The notes beneath the pieces were generated by a model. The model ran no database searches. It was not told where the DNA came from and saw only the letters and a list, made by a program, of their open reading frames with translations. A stretch of DNA of 64,000 nt from a bacterium (GTDB lineage: Bacteria; Krumholzibacteriota; Krumholzibacteriia; LZORAL124-64-63), in contig JADJQR010000001.1 in the NCBI GenBank assembly GCA_016712675.1, positions 3,782,001 to 3,846,000 on the forward strand, written 5' to 3'. This document shows, one piece after another, positions 8,019-16,619 of this stretch. The position numbers and the translations under genes are program-made. How positions within the stretch are numbered: the first letter of the stretch is position 1; each line of letters opens with the position of its first letter.

Positions 8019-8986
8019 GATGAAACCCCCAAAGCAAGGCATCTCGCGACGCGCCACCGCCAATTCAAGCAAAGAAGCGCATCACGTCCTTACCGTCAGA
8101 CCCATCGATCGCCGTGCGGCAAGGACGTTCCGCCGCACGACTCGACAGGGTTCCGATTCTACCATCTTCTCGCGGCAACGGCCATCGAAGTGTTCTTCCC
8201 CTGCACGGCGGCGGCGCCAGCCCTGGTCGCCGCTGGGACTTTCAGAGAAGACTCCAACCGCTCATGTCCGTCCAGTCACCGGCTTGCCTCCCTGTATTGT
8301 GGCCAAGCCGTTCGCCGAGGGCCAATTAGCTCGACTACACGCGCCGACGGCGCGGAATGCGATCGCTCTCGGGCCGGTTTCGTGCGCATGCGGTCTATCC
8401 GCATCGGCTCGGTAGGCGCGGCCCGCCGCGACGGCCTGCGTCGCTTCACTGCTAACTGCTCCTCCACGCGCCGCCGGTGGAATGGCCCGGCGTCCTCTGA
8501 AGTTGCCAGGCGCGAGCGGTCGCGCAGCAACCAGTGCCAGGTTGCTTGCCGGCCTCGCCGCTGCAGGATCTGCTGGGCACGGCTCGCGCTCCCGCCCTCC
8601 GGCCCACAGGATGGACCATGAAGCGCGACGACGGCGATGGCGACCTGGAGGTCGAACCAGATACCGTCGGCGTCGGGCTGGGGGCTCGCGCGGAACTCGA
8701 TTAGGACCAGAAGTTGTCCGAGTCGGGATCTCTCCAGCCGGGGGGAAGGCGCACGCCGATGAGGTAGGTGTACGCACGGAAGCAGGGTCGTTGCATAGTG
8801 TGCATTCTGGTTGGGACGGAGGGAGCCTTGCGGGAGGGTACAGCCGGAGGGGAGATCCTCGAGCAGTTGCGATCGCGCGGTCTCGAACCGGGCAGGAATC
8901 CGTTGCGTTGTGGTGCTTCGCTGCGCAGTGAGGGAACAGGAGCCGCTTGACCCGCCCGGGGCTTGCGCCGGCGCACGCCCGCCGCC
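8019..8986. other. 968-bp gap without a recognisable gene
   Basis: Apart from the promoter at 8156-8164, I recognise nothing here. Open frames on both strands (for example minus 8701-8976) are rich in Arg, Pro and Ser, lack ribosome sites and lack recognisable motifs. Decayed coding sequence is possible but not shown. Confidence 0.5.
8156..8164 (-). promoter_or_regulatory. Extended -10 promoter for the repeat-rich secreted gene
   Basis: The minus strand reads TGGTAGAAT, an extended -10 with hexamer TAGAAT (5 of 6 to consensus). A start near 8149 would leave a leader of about 130 bases before the ATG at 8018. No clear -35. Confidence 0.4.
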
Positions 8987-9871
8987 TCAGCGCCCCGCCA
9001 CCATCAACGCATCGGTCACCAGCAGCACGCAGACCAGCAGCGCGAAGGTGTTGATCTCCATGAACCGCAGCCGGCAGGCGCGACGGAACGGCGCCGCCGC
9101 CTCGGCCACGCCGGGCGCCGTCAGGCGCAGCAGCGCGACGGCGCGCGCCACCACCAGCGCGCCGGCGCCGGCCAGCACGTACGCCAGCAATGGCCGCTCG
9201 AACAGCGACGTGAGCGGCAACAGCAGCGCGGCGGCGCAGACGGCCGCGATCCACAGGAACGTCAGGCGCAGCACCTGCCCGCGGTCGAAGCGGTCCAGCA
9301 GCGAGGGCATGCCGCCGTCGCGGTAGTCCTGGCCGTAGAACAGCAGCAGCAGCCAGAAGTGGGGGATCTGCCAGAGGAAGAAGAAGAAGGCCACCAGGTG
9401 GATGGAAGGGTCCTGCAGGTAGCCACCAGCCGCCGTCCAGCCCATGGCCGGCGGCAGCGCGCCGATCAGCGCGCCGGGCAGCGCCGCGAACGGCGTCACC
9501 CGCTTGAGCGGCGTGTAGACCAGGTTGTAGATCGCGGCCGCCCCCAGCCCCAGCAGGGCCGCCGAGGTCGAGACCGACCACAGCAGCGCGGTGCCGACCG
9601 CCAGCAGCAGCGTCGCGAACACCGCGGCGCCGCGGCGCGAGACGCGGCCGGACGGGATGGGCCGCCCGGCGGTGCGCGCCATCAGCGCGTCCACGCGCGC
9701 GTCCTGCACCTGGTTGAGCGCGGCCGAGCCGCAGGCCTGCAGCAGGATGCCGAGGGTCACCGGCAGCAGCGGCCAGTCGAACTGCCCGCGCGCCAGCACG
9801 TAGCCCACGATCGTGGTGAACGTGGACGCCACCGTGATCCGGAGCTTCAGCAGTTGCAGCCAGGCCTTCAC
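8987..9871 (-). CDS. ctaB: Protoheme IX farnesyltransferase (heme O synthase)
   Basis: A 294-residue UbiA-superfamily membrane prenyltransferase that adds farnesyl to heme b to give heme o, the precursor of heme a for the oxidase. About nine hydrophobic helices. The Asn-Gln-x2-Asp-x3-Asp motif near residues 53-60 and Tyr-Thr-Pro-Leu-Lys-Arg near 120 are the prenyl-diphosphate and heme-binding signatures. It is the last gene of the oxidase operon, 12 bases after coxB. No ctaA (heme A synthase) gene is visible here, so heme A synthesis, if used, must be completed elsewhere. Confidence 0.95.
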   Translation of the reverse strand: MKAWLQLLKLRITVASTFTTIVGYVLARGQFDWPLLPVTLGILLQACGSAALNQVQDARVDALMARTAGRPIPSGRVSRRGAAVFATLLLAVGTALLWSVSTSAALLGLGAAAIYNLVYTPLKRVTPFAALPGALIGALPPAMGWTAAGGYLQDPSIHLVAFFFFLWQIPHFWLLLLFYGQDYRDGGMPSLLDRFDRGQVLRLTFLWIAAVCAAALLLPLTSLFERPLLAYVLAGAGALVVARAVALLRLTAPGVAEAAAPFRRACRLRFMEINTFALLVCVLLVTDALMVAGR

Positions 9872-9883
9872 GCGCGCCCCGTC

Positions 9884-10777
9884 CTATTGCCGCTTGATGT
9901 AGTCGATGATCAGCTGGATATCCTCTTCGTCCAGCTGGTTGCCCAGCGCCGGCATCTGGGGCTGGTAGCCCACGACGATGTCGGCGTTCGGCTCCCGCAG
10001 CGAGCGGCGGATGTACTCGTCGTCGACCATGACCTCGCGCTCCACGCCGTTCGTCATGACCTTCACCGTGTGCCCGTAGATGCCCTTGAACGACGGGCCG
10101 ACCAGCTTGCTGCCGTCGCTGGTGTGGCAGGCCACGCAGCCCTTGAGCTGCAGCAGCTTCTGGCCCGTGGGCCGGCCGCCGCCCTGCTCGATCCAGACGT
10201 CGAACGTGTCCGGATGTACGGCCACCAGCTTGGCCAGCATGGTGCTGTGCTGGTCGCCGCAGTACTCGGCGCAGAGTATGTCGTAGGTGCCCTCGCGCTC
10301 GGCCTGGAACCAGGCGTGGTTGTCGCGGCCGGGCACGCAGTCCTCCTTCAGCCGGAAGGCCGGCACGAAGAAGCTGTGGATGACGTCCGCCGACTCCAGC
10401 TTGACCGCCACCGGACGGCCGACCGGCACCACCAGCTCGGTCGTCTGCTTGCCGTTCTCGTACTTGAAGGACCACGACCACATGCGGGCCTGCACCGTGA
10501 CCGGCGTGGCGCCGGCGGGCGTGTCGCGCATGACCTTGAAGCCGGCCCAGCCGTAGTAGAACATCACCATGACCAGGACCGTCGGCAGCACCGTCCACAG
10601 CGTCTCCAGCGTGGCGCTGCCCTCGATGTCCTTCGCGTGCGGATGCTTCGAACGCCGGTACTTCACGATGAAGTAGATCATCGTGACGGTGATGCCCACC
10701 AGCATGATCACCGACGAGCCGAGGATCATCCAGAACGTCTTGTCGACCAGCCCCGAATAGCTAGATGCGCCCGCCAT
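9884..10777 (-). CDS. coxB: Cytochrome c oxidase subunit II fused to cytochrome c
   Basis: A 297-residue caa3-type subunit II. Two N-terminal helices (about residues 15-38 and 60-78) lead to the CuA cupredoxin domain. Its ligands are His134, Cys169, Glu171, Cys173, His177 and Met180. A C-terminal cytochrome c domain has Cys-x2-Cys-His at 214-218 and a likely axial Met275. The fused heme lets the enzyme take electrons directly from a quinol:cytochrome complex or a small cytochrome. The ATG at 10777 sits six bases after GGAGAGG; a GTG six bases earlier is too close to that site. The start overlaps the end of coxD by 17 bases. Confidence 0.95.
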   Translation of the reverse strand: MAGASSYSGLVDKTFWMILGSSVIMLVGITVTMIYFIVKYRRSKHPHAKDIEGSATLETLWTVLPTVLVMVMFYYGWAGFKVMRDTPAGATPVTVQARMWSWSFKYENGKQTTELVVPVGRPVAVKLESADVIHSFFVPAFRLKEDCVPGRDNHAWFQAEREGTYDILCAEYCGDQHSTMLAKLVAVHPDTFDVWIEQGGGRPTGQKLLQLKGCVACHTSDGSKLVGPSFKGIYGHTVKVMTNGVEREVMVDDEYIRRSLREPNADIVVGYQPQMPALGNQLDEEDIQLIIDYIKRQ

Positions 10778-11105
10778 GTCCACCCTCTCCGAGGAACGAA
10801 TAGTCGAAGAACGTCAGGCCCATGACGATGGCCAGGATGAGCATCGCCGACAGGAACATGAACTTGAAGACCGGCTTCTCGTACTTCAGGTGCATGAACC
10901 ACAGCAGGATCATGGCGGCCTTGATCGGGGTGACCACCATGGCCACGCCGATGCCGACCTTGCCCGGGAACATGACCGAGGCGGCCACCGTCACCGCGGT
11001 GAGCACCAGCAGGCCGACCCAGACCAGGATGAAGGTGCCGTTGGGCACCGGGGCGTGCGCGTCGTGGGCGCCGCCGTGGCCATGGGCCGCGTGAGAATCG
11101 TGCAT
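10761..11105 (-). CDS. coxD: caa3 oxidase subunit IV (CoxD-like)
   Basis: A 114-residue small subunit with a His-rich N-terminus (His-Ala-Ala-His-Gly-His and similar) and three membrane helices. It contains Ala-Met-Ile-Leu-Leu-Trp-Phe-Met-His-Leu-Lys-Tyr-Glu, the hallmark of the COX4/prokaryotic cytochrome c oxidase subunit IV family, which stabilises the subunit I-III complex. The ribosome site AGGGGG precedes the ATG at 11105. It lies 35 bases after coxC and overlaps coxB. Confidence 0.9.
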   Translation of the reverse strand: MHDSHAAHGHGGAHDAHAPVPNGTFILVWVGLLVLTAVTVAASVMFPGKVGIGVAMVVTPIKAAMILLWFMHLKYEKPVFKFMFLSAMLILAIVMGLTFFDYSFLGEGGHGGRI

Positions 11106-11140
11106 CGTCGTCCCCCTTCCCGGCATCGACCCGGGCGCGC

Positions 11141-11788
11141 TCAGTTGGTCAGGTAGAACAGCGGCAGCAGGAAGATCCAGACCAGGTCCACCAGGTGCCA
11201 GTACAGCCCGGTGTACTCCAGCGCCCCGTAGCGGTCGCCGCTGACCTTGCCGGACCGGATCCGCGTCGCGATCCAGGCCATGACCGCCATGCCGATCAGC
11301 ACATGGATGCCGTGCAGGCCGGTCATCATGAAGTACAGGTTGAAGAACAGGCCCTCGCCCGGGGGCATGGCGTGCAGGTGCTCGCCGCCGGGCCAGATGC
11401 CGTGGTGGTGCTTGGCGCTCCACTCGAAGAACTTGATGACCAGGAAGCAGCAGGCCAGGCCGAAGGTGACCCAGAGCCAGCGCAGGCTCTCGGCCGCGCG
11501 GCGGCGCTGCAGGGCGCCCACCGACAGCACCATCGTCAGGCTGCTGGTCAGCAGCACGAACGTGTTGGTGACGCCCATGACCTTGTTCAGTTCGCCGGCC
11601 GCCTCGTGGAAGGCGTGCCCGAACTTGTGCCGGTATACCGCGTAGATGATGAACAGCCCGCCGAACAGCAGCACCTCCGTGAAGAGGAACAGCCACATCC
11701 CGGTCTTGCTGCCCTCGTCGTCACGGTGCTCGTGCGGCACGGCGTGCGCGCCGCCGTGCGCGTGAAGGGCCTTGCCGCCCGCCTCCAT
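11141..11788 (-). CDS. coxC: Cytochrome c oxidase subunit III
   Basis: A 215-residue subunit III with five membrane helices, the short bacterial caa3 form. Diagnostic pieces are Thr-Gly-Met-Trp-Leu-Phe-Leu-Phe-Thr-Glu in helix 1, Phe-Phe-Glu-Trp mid-protein, Gly-Leu-His-Gly-x-His-Val near 165 and Tyr-Trp-His-Leu-Val-Asp near the end. The N-terminus is His-rich. Its ATG overlaps the coxA stop by one base (TGATG), so the two are coupled. Confidence 0.95.
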   Translation of the reverse strand: MEAGGKALHAHGGAHAVPHEHRDDEGSKTGMWLFLFTEVLLFGGLFIIYAVYRHKFGHAFHEAAGELNKVMGVTNTFVLLTSSLTMVLSVGALQRRRAAESLRWLWVTFGLACCFLVIKFFEWSAKHHHGIWPGGEHLHAMPPGEGLFFNLYFMMTGLHGIHVLIGMAVMAWIATRIRSGKVSGDRYGALEYTGLYWHLVDLVWIFLLPLFYLTN

Positions 11789-13434
11789 CAGCGCCCCTCC
11801 TTCGCGGCCGCCTGTCGCAGCGCGGTGTGGTCGTAGGGACCGGTCGTGACCACGGGCGCCGTCGCGAAATTCAGCTGCGGCGGCGGCGAGGTGGTCTGCC
11901 ATTCCAGCGTGGTGCCGCCCCAGGGATTGGCCGGCGCCTTCTCGCCATGCCGGATGGCGCGGATCAGCGTCGTGAACATCAGCGCGATGCCCGCCACCAG
12001 GATCCACGAGCCGATGGTCGAGATCAGGTGCGGCGTGTGGAACTGCGGCAGGTAGTCGGCATAGCGGCGCGGCATGCCCATGATGCCCAGCACCAGCATC
12101 GGGAAGTACAGCGTGTTGAACCCGACCATGATCAGGCCCCAGGCCCAGAGCGCCAGCTTCCGGTTGTACATGCGCCCGAACACCTTCGGCCACCAGTAGT
12201 GCAGCGCCGCGAAGAAGCCGATGCCGGCGCCGCCGAACATCGTGTAGTGGAAGTGGCCGACGATGAAAGCCGTGTCGTGCACATGGATGTCCGTGGCCAG
12301 GGCGCCGTTGACCAGGCCCGTCAGGCCGCCGATCGAGAACAGGAACACGAAGCCCAGGGCGTACAGCAGCGGCACGTCGATGCGGATCGAGCCCTTGTAC
12401 AGCGTGGCCATCCAGTTGAAGACCTTGATGCCGGTGGGGATGGCCACCAGGAAGGTCAGCAGGCTGAACACCCAGCGCGCGGTGTCGGAGATGCCGGTGG
12501 TGAACATGTGGTGCGCCCAGACCACGTAGCCCACCACGGCGATGGCCATCGACGACAGGGCGATGGCCTTGTAGCCGAACACGGTGCGGCCGGCAAACGT
12601 GGGCAGGATCTCCGAGACGACGCCCATCGCCGGCAGGATCATCACATAGACCACGGGGTGCGAGTAGATCCAGAACAGGTGCTGGTAGAGGATCGGGTCG
12701 CCGCCCCGCGCCGGGTCGAAGAAGCCGATGCCCAGCGAGCGCTCCATGACCACCAGCAGCAGCGTGATCCCCACCACCGGCGTGGCGATGACCTGGATCC
12801 ACGAGGTGGCGTACAGGCCCCAGCAGAACAGCGGCATGCGGAAGAAGGTCATGCCTTCGGCGCGCAGGCGGTGGATGGTGGTGATGAAGTTCATGCCCGT
12901 CATGATCGAGCTGAACCCCAGCACGAACGCCGCCAGGACCGCCAGCGAGACGTTGGTCCCGCTCCTCAGCGCATAAGGGGCGTAGAACGTCCAGCCGGTG
13001 TCCGGCACGCCGCCGCCCACGAACAGCGAGAACAGCGCCATCACGGCGCCGACCATGTAGACGTACCACGAGGCCAGGTTCAGCTTCGGGAACGAGACGT
13101 CGGCCGCGCCCAGCTGCAGCGGCAGCATGAAGTTGCCCATCACCGCGGGGATGCCCGGCACGATGAACAGGAAGATCATGATGACGCCGTGCAGCGTGAA
13201 CAGCGAGTTGTAGACGCGCGGGGTGACGAACTGCATCCCCGGGTTCATCAGCTCCAGGCGGATCAGCAGGCCCAGCAGCACCGCCACCGTGAAGAACGAG
13301 AACATCGCCACCATGTACATGAGGCCGATGCGCTTGTGGTCGGTGGTCGTGAGCCAGGCCATCAGGCCCCGCCGGCTGCCGTAGTCCTGCAGGTAGTTGC
13401 CGGTCCAGGCGGGCCCGGTCGTCGATTCGGCCAT
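11788..13434 (-). CDS. coxA: Cytochrome c oxidase subunit I, A2 type
   Basis: A 548-residue catalytic subunit reducing O2 to water and pumping protons. Heme a ligands are His82 and His396, heme a3 ligand His394, and CuB ligands His259, His308 and His309. The D-pathway glutamate of A1 enzymes is missing: the segment reads Ile-Tyr-Ser-His-Pro-Val-Val-Tyr (256-263), the Tyr-Ser motif of A2 oxidases such as Thermus and Rhodothermus caa3. Tyr263 would be the cross-linked tyrosine. It lies four bases after sco and one base into coxC. Confidence 0.97.
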   Translation of the reverse strand: MAESTTGPAWTGNYLQDYGSRRGLMAWLTTTDHKRIGLMYMVAMFSFFTVAVLLGLLIRLELMNPGMQFVTPRVYNSLFTLHGVIMIFLFIVPGIPAVMGNFMLPLQLGAADVSFPKLNLASWYVYMVGAVMALFSLFVGGGVPDTGWTFYAPYALRSGTNVSLAVLAAFVLGFSSIMTGMNFITTIHRLRAEGMTFFRMPLFCWGLYATSWIQVIATPVVGITLLLVVMERSLGIGFFDPARGGDPILYQHLFWIYSHPVVYVMILPAMGVVSEILPTFAGRTVFGYKAIALSSMAIAVVGYVVWAHHMFTTGISDTARWVFSLLTFLVAIPTGIKVFNWMATLYKGSIRIDVPLLYALGFVFLFSIGGLTGLVNGALATDIHVHDTAFIVGHFHYTMFGGAGIGFFAALHYWWPKVFGRMYNRKLALWAWGLIMVGFNTLYFPMLVLGIMGMPRRYADYLPQFHTPHLISTIGSWILVAGIALMFTTLIRAIRHGEKAPANPWGGTTLEWQTTSPPPQLNFATAPVVTTGPYDHTALRQAAAKEGR

Positions 13435-13438
13435 CGGT

Positions 13439-14260
13439 TCAACCCTCCCTGCGCCGCGTACGGCGGGTGGTGAAGTAGAGGAAGCTCCCGAACACGACCA
13501 GCGACGACAGCATGACGAAGGCCGTCACGCGCACGACGTTGAACACGTACTTGCGGCCTTCGGGGTCGTAGCTGAAGCACATCTTCATCAGGCGCGCGGT
13601 GGTGGGCATGACCGTGCCCTGCGACGCCTCGTAGACGCCCATCTGGAAGTCGAAGGGCAGGAACTCGGTCCCCAGCAGGTAGCGCGTGATCTTGCGTTCC
13701 GGCGAGATGATCACCAGGCCACCGGCGTGCGTGTACTCGGTGCCGGCGCGCTTGTAGCGGAACCCGACCGCGCCGGTCAGCCGATCGATCTGGTCCTGGT
13801 CGGCGGTAAGGAACCGCCAGGTCTCCTCCGGCAGCGGCCGTCCGACCAGCTTCAGGTAGTTGGCGCGCTTGAGCTGGGCGGTCGCGGCGGTGTCGGTCGG
13901 CTCGAAGCTGACCGCCAGGAGCTGGAACGGCTGCTTCCGCGGGTCCAGCTGGCTCTTGCCCAGGATGTCCGCCACCTCGTTCAGCAGCGGCGTGCAGATA
14001 CCCGGGCACTCGAAATACACCATCATGAGGATGGTCGGCTTGTCGATCAGCTGCGCCAGCGTGACCGGCTGCCCCTGCTCGTCACGCACGGTGATGTCGC
14101 CGGGCACCGTCTCGCCCAGGTGCTCCTGGTACTCGACGGCGTCCTCGTTGAGCTGCGCCCGCACGGCCGGCGCCGCCGCCAGCGTCAGCGCCGCGACGAC
14201 GGCCACCCACGCGGCCGCACCCCGGCCCGCTGCCGAACGGAAGAATCCCGCTGCGTCCAT
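13439..14260 (-). CDS. sco: SCO1/SenC copper chaperone
   Basis: A 273-residue membrane-anchored, thioredoxin-fold protein that delivers copper to the CuA site of CoxB. It shows Cys-Pro-Gly-Ile-Cys (Cys85, Cys89) and the distal His178, the three copper ligands. An N-terminal signal or anchor covers residues 15-35 and a second hydrophobic helix lies at the C-terminus (about 240-262), an extra anchor seen in some bacterial SCO proteins. The ATG at 14260 follows GAGG by five bases; an in-frame ATG at 14278 lacks one. It is the first gene of the oxidase operon. Confidence 0.93.
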   Translation of the reverse strand: MDAAGFFRSAAGRGAAAWVAVVAALTLAAAPAVRAQLNEDAVEYQEHLGETVPGDITVRDEQGQPVTLAQLIDKPTILMMVYFECPGICTPLLNEVADILGKSQLDPRKQPFQLLAVSFEPTDTAATAQLKRANYLKLVGRPLPEETWRFLTADQDQIDRLTGAVGFRYKRAGTEYTHAGGLVIISPERKITRYLLGTEFLPFDFQMGVYEASQGTVMPTTARLMKMCFSYDPEGRKYVFNVVRVTAFVMLSSLVVFGSFLYFTTRRTRRREG

Positions 14261-14569
14261 CGTACCTCTTTGCCCCACCCGCGTCCCCGCGGCACCGGCC
14301 GTGCCCGCGCGCTGACCGCCCGGGTCCGGCGGCCGCCCGTTCGCGCCCGCGCCGCGACCCTTGCCGCGGCCCCTGCCGCGCGCGAAGGTCCGTCCCCGCT
14401 GCCGCGAAATTGAAAATCAATATTGCGAAAATAATACTAACATCGTCTGAGATTGAACCGCAACCCCGAAATCCGGCGGGGCGATTGGGGTTTGCGGGTC
14501 CGGCCCCCGGGCGTATCCTGTGCCCGGCACAACCCCCTTGCCCGCAAGCGCCTGGAGAGGTCGGTCCCC
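14261..14569. promoter_or_regulatory. Divergent promoter region with an AT-rich island
   Basis: Between the divergent sco and cNMP-binding-like genes most bases are GC, but 14407-14458 is strikingly AT-rich. It holds ATTGA-AAA-TCAAT (14409-14421), a perfect inverted repeat, and a plus-strand promoter candidate TTGAAA (14410-14415), 16 bases, TAATAC (14432-14437). Minus-strand elements for sco are less clear (TATTAT, 14431-14436). The palindrome is shorter than an FNR or CRP box. Confidence 0.45.
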
Positions 14570-14932
14570 ATGGTCCCCGAGCCCGTGCTGCGGCTGCGCC
14601 GTGACGCCCACCTGTTCGCCAGCCGCCCGGAACTGGCCGAGCGGCTGGCGCACGAGCGGCGGATGCTGCCGATGGCGCCCGACCAGTTGCTGCACCCGCA
14701 GGTGCCGGCCGGGTACATCGTGCGGCGTGGCCGGCTGCGGGTGACCCAGTTGCTGCCCGACGGGCGGGAAATCACGCGGGCCGTGCTGCAGGCCGGAGCC
14801 GGGCTGGAGAGCCTGGCGGCCGGCACGGTGGACGCCGACGGCGACATCTACCCGCTGGCGGACATGATCCTGGCCGCGCTCGGGGAAGCCGAGCTGTGGC
14901 AGGTGCCCGCCGGCAGCCTCGACCCGGCCTGA
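14570..14932 (+). CDS. Stand-alone cyclic-nucleotide-binding-like domain
   Basis: A 120-residue protein resembling only the N-terminal cupin/cNMP-binding part of Crp/Fnr regulators. It has a helix (residues 10-30), then Val-Pro-Ala-Gly-Tyr-Ile-Val-Arg-Arg-Gly-Arg-Leu-Arg-Val and Leu-Pro-Asp-Gly-Arg-Glu, the double-stranded beta-helix turn motifs. It stops before the dimer helix and helix-turn-helix. No cAMP-contacting Arg-Ser pair is evident. The start follows GGAGAGG (14553-14559) by ten bases. It is divergent from the oxidase operon. It may be a sensor partner or a shortened regulator; DNA binding is not expected. Confidence 0.6.
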   Translation: MVPEPVLRLRRDAHLFASRPELAERLAHERRMLPMAPDQLLHPQVPAGYIVRRGRLRVTQLLPDGREITRAVLQAGAGLESLAAGTVDADGDIYPLADMILAALGEAELWQVPAGSLDPA

Positions 14933-15008
14933 AACGGCCCACGACCGCCGCCCCGGGCGGCGCTTACCACCGCGGCGCTGCGGGCCGCGCACAGGACAGG
15001 GAGCCCCG

Positions 15009-16619
15009 ATGAACCAGCCGACACCCGCCGCCAGCGACCACGCCGCCGCCCCGAAGGTCGTCCTCTGCATCCTGGACGGGGTGGGCCACCGCGAGGGTCC
15101 GGGCTCCGAACAGGGCAACGCCGTCGTGGCCGCCGCACCCGCGTTCTACGATTCCCTGCGGAGGGACTACCCGTTCACCACGCTGAGCGCCTGCGGCCTG
15201 GACGTGGGCCTGCCCGAGGGGCAGATGGGCAACAGTGAGGTGGGCCACCTGACCATCGGCGCCGGTCGCGTGATCAACCAGGAACTGGTGCGCATCAGCC
15301 GTAGCCTCGAGGACGGCGACTTCGCGCAGCGCGAGGCCTGGACGCGATTCGCCGACGACTGCCTGAAGGACGGCGGCCGCCTGCACCTGCTGGGCCTGGT
15401 CTCGCCGGGCGGCGTGCACTCGCACACCGACCACCTGTATGGCATCGTGGCCGAGGCCAAGCGGCGCGGCTTCCGCGAGATCTTCGTGCACGCCTTCCTG
15501 GACGGCCGCGACACCGACCCGCAGAGCGGCCGCGGCTACGTCGCCGAACTGCAGGCGCAGCTGGATCGCATCGGCGCCGGGCGCATCGCCACCGTCTGCG
15601 GGCGCTACTGGGCCATGGACCGCGACAAGCGCTGGGACCGCGTGCAGCGCGCCTGGCAGATGCTGGTGGACGGCCGCGTCGACGACAAGGGCGTGCGGGC
15701 CACGGACGCCCTGCAGGCCATCGCGGCCTCCTACGCGGCGGGCGTCACCGACGAGTTCCTGGCGCCCACGGTCATCACCGACGCGCAGGACGCGCCGCTG
15801 GCCACGGTCCGGGACGGCGACGGCATCTTCTTCTGGAACTTCCGGGCCGACCGCGCCCGCGAGCTGACCTGGGCCTTCCGGCAGCCGGGCTTCGACGGGT
15901 TCGCTATCGCGCGCCGCCCGCGCGTCCACTACCTGACGATGACGCCGTACGACGAGAAGCTGGACCTGCCGGCGATCTACGCGCCCGAGCCCATCCGGCA
16001 GGGGCTGCCCGAGATCCTGGCCGAGGCCGGCCTGCGCAACCTGCGCACGGCCGAGACCGAGAAGTACGCCCACGTCACCTACTTCTTCAACGGCGGGCGC
16101 GAGGCGCCCTGGCCCGGCGAGGTGCGGCGCCTGGTGCCCTCGCCCAAGGTGGCGACCTACGACCTGCAGCCGCAGATGAGCGCGCCCGAGGTGGCGGCCG
16201 TGCTGAAGGAGGCCTGCCTGGGCCGCGAGTTCGACGTCATCGTCGTCAACTTCGCCAACGGCGACATGGTCGGGCACACCGGCGTCTTCGAAGCCGCCGT
16301 CAGTGCCGTGCGGACCCTGGACGCCCTGCTGGCGGACGTCATGCCCCCCAGCCTAGCCCGCGGCACCACCTGGCTGGTGACCGCCGACCACGGCAACTGC
16401 GACGAGATGCTGACCCCCACGGGTGAGGTCCTGACCCAGCACTCGCTCAGCCGGGTGCCGTTCATCCTGGCGGGGCAACGGTTTGCCGGTCGCAAAGGTG
16501 TGCTGCGGACCGACCCGGCGGCCGGCCTGGCGGACATCGCGCCGACCGTCCTGCAGCTGCTGGGCCTGCCGCAGCCGGCGGCGATGACCGGCCGTTCGCT
16601 GATTGTCACGAATCCGTGA
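15009..16619 (+). CDS. gpmI: 2,3-BPG-independent phosphoglycerate mutase
   Basis: A 536-residue cytoplasmic glycolytic enzyme that interconverts 3- and 2-phosphoglycerate using two Mn ions. It has the alkaline-phosphatase-like fold with nucleophile Ser76 (Met-Gly-Asn-Ser-Glu-Val-Gly-His). Other conserved parts are Leu-Asp-Gly-Arg-Asp-Thr near 171, Arg-Ala-Asp-Arg near 282, Gly-Asp-Met-Val-Gly-His-Thr and Thr-Ala-Asp-His-Gly-Asn near the end. Length is slightly above the usual 510-515. GGGAG precedes the ATG by five bases. Dependence on Mn links it loosely to the mntR locus. Confidence 0.96.
   Translation: MNQPTPAASDHAAAPKVVLCILDGVGHREGPGSEQGNAVVAAAPAFYDSLRRDYPFTTLSACGLDVGLPEGQMGNSEVGHLTIGAGRVINQELVRISRSLEDGDFAQREAWTRFADDCLKDGGRLHLLGLVSPGGVHSHTDHLYGIVAEAKRRGFREIFVHAFLDGRDTDPQSGRGYVAELQAQLDRIGAGRIATVCGRYWAMDRDKRWDRVQRAWQMLVDGRVDDKGVRATDALQAIAASYAAGVTDEFLAPTVITDAQDAPLATVRDGDGIFFWNFRADRARELTWAFRQPGFDGFAIARRPRVHYLTMTPYDEKLDLPAIYAPEPIRQGLPEILAEAGLRNLRTAETEKYAHVTYFFNGGREAPWPGEVRRLVPSPKVATYDLQPQMSAPEVAAVLKEACLGREFDVIVVNFANGDMVGHTGVFEAAVSAVRTLDALLADVMPPSLARGTTWLVTADHGNCDEMLTPTGEVLTQHSLSRVPFILAGQRFAGRKGVLRTDPAAGLADIAPTVLQLLGLPQPAAMTGRSLIVTNP

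Noticed and set aside
8701-8976. Short minus-strand frame in the 8-9 kb gap ending Asp-Asn-Phe-Trp-Ser
   Set aside because: No ribosome site, no motif and a basic/proline-rich start. Nothing supports coding beyond an open frame.
14409-14421. FNR or CRP box in the oxidase promoter region
   Set aside because: ATTGA-AAA-TCAAT has a 3-base gap. FNR sites need TTGAT-N4-ATCAA and CRP sites are longer, so only a generic palindrome can be claimed.
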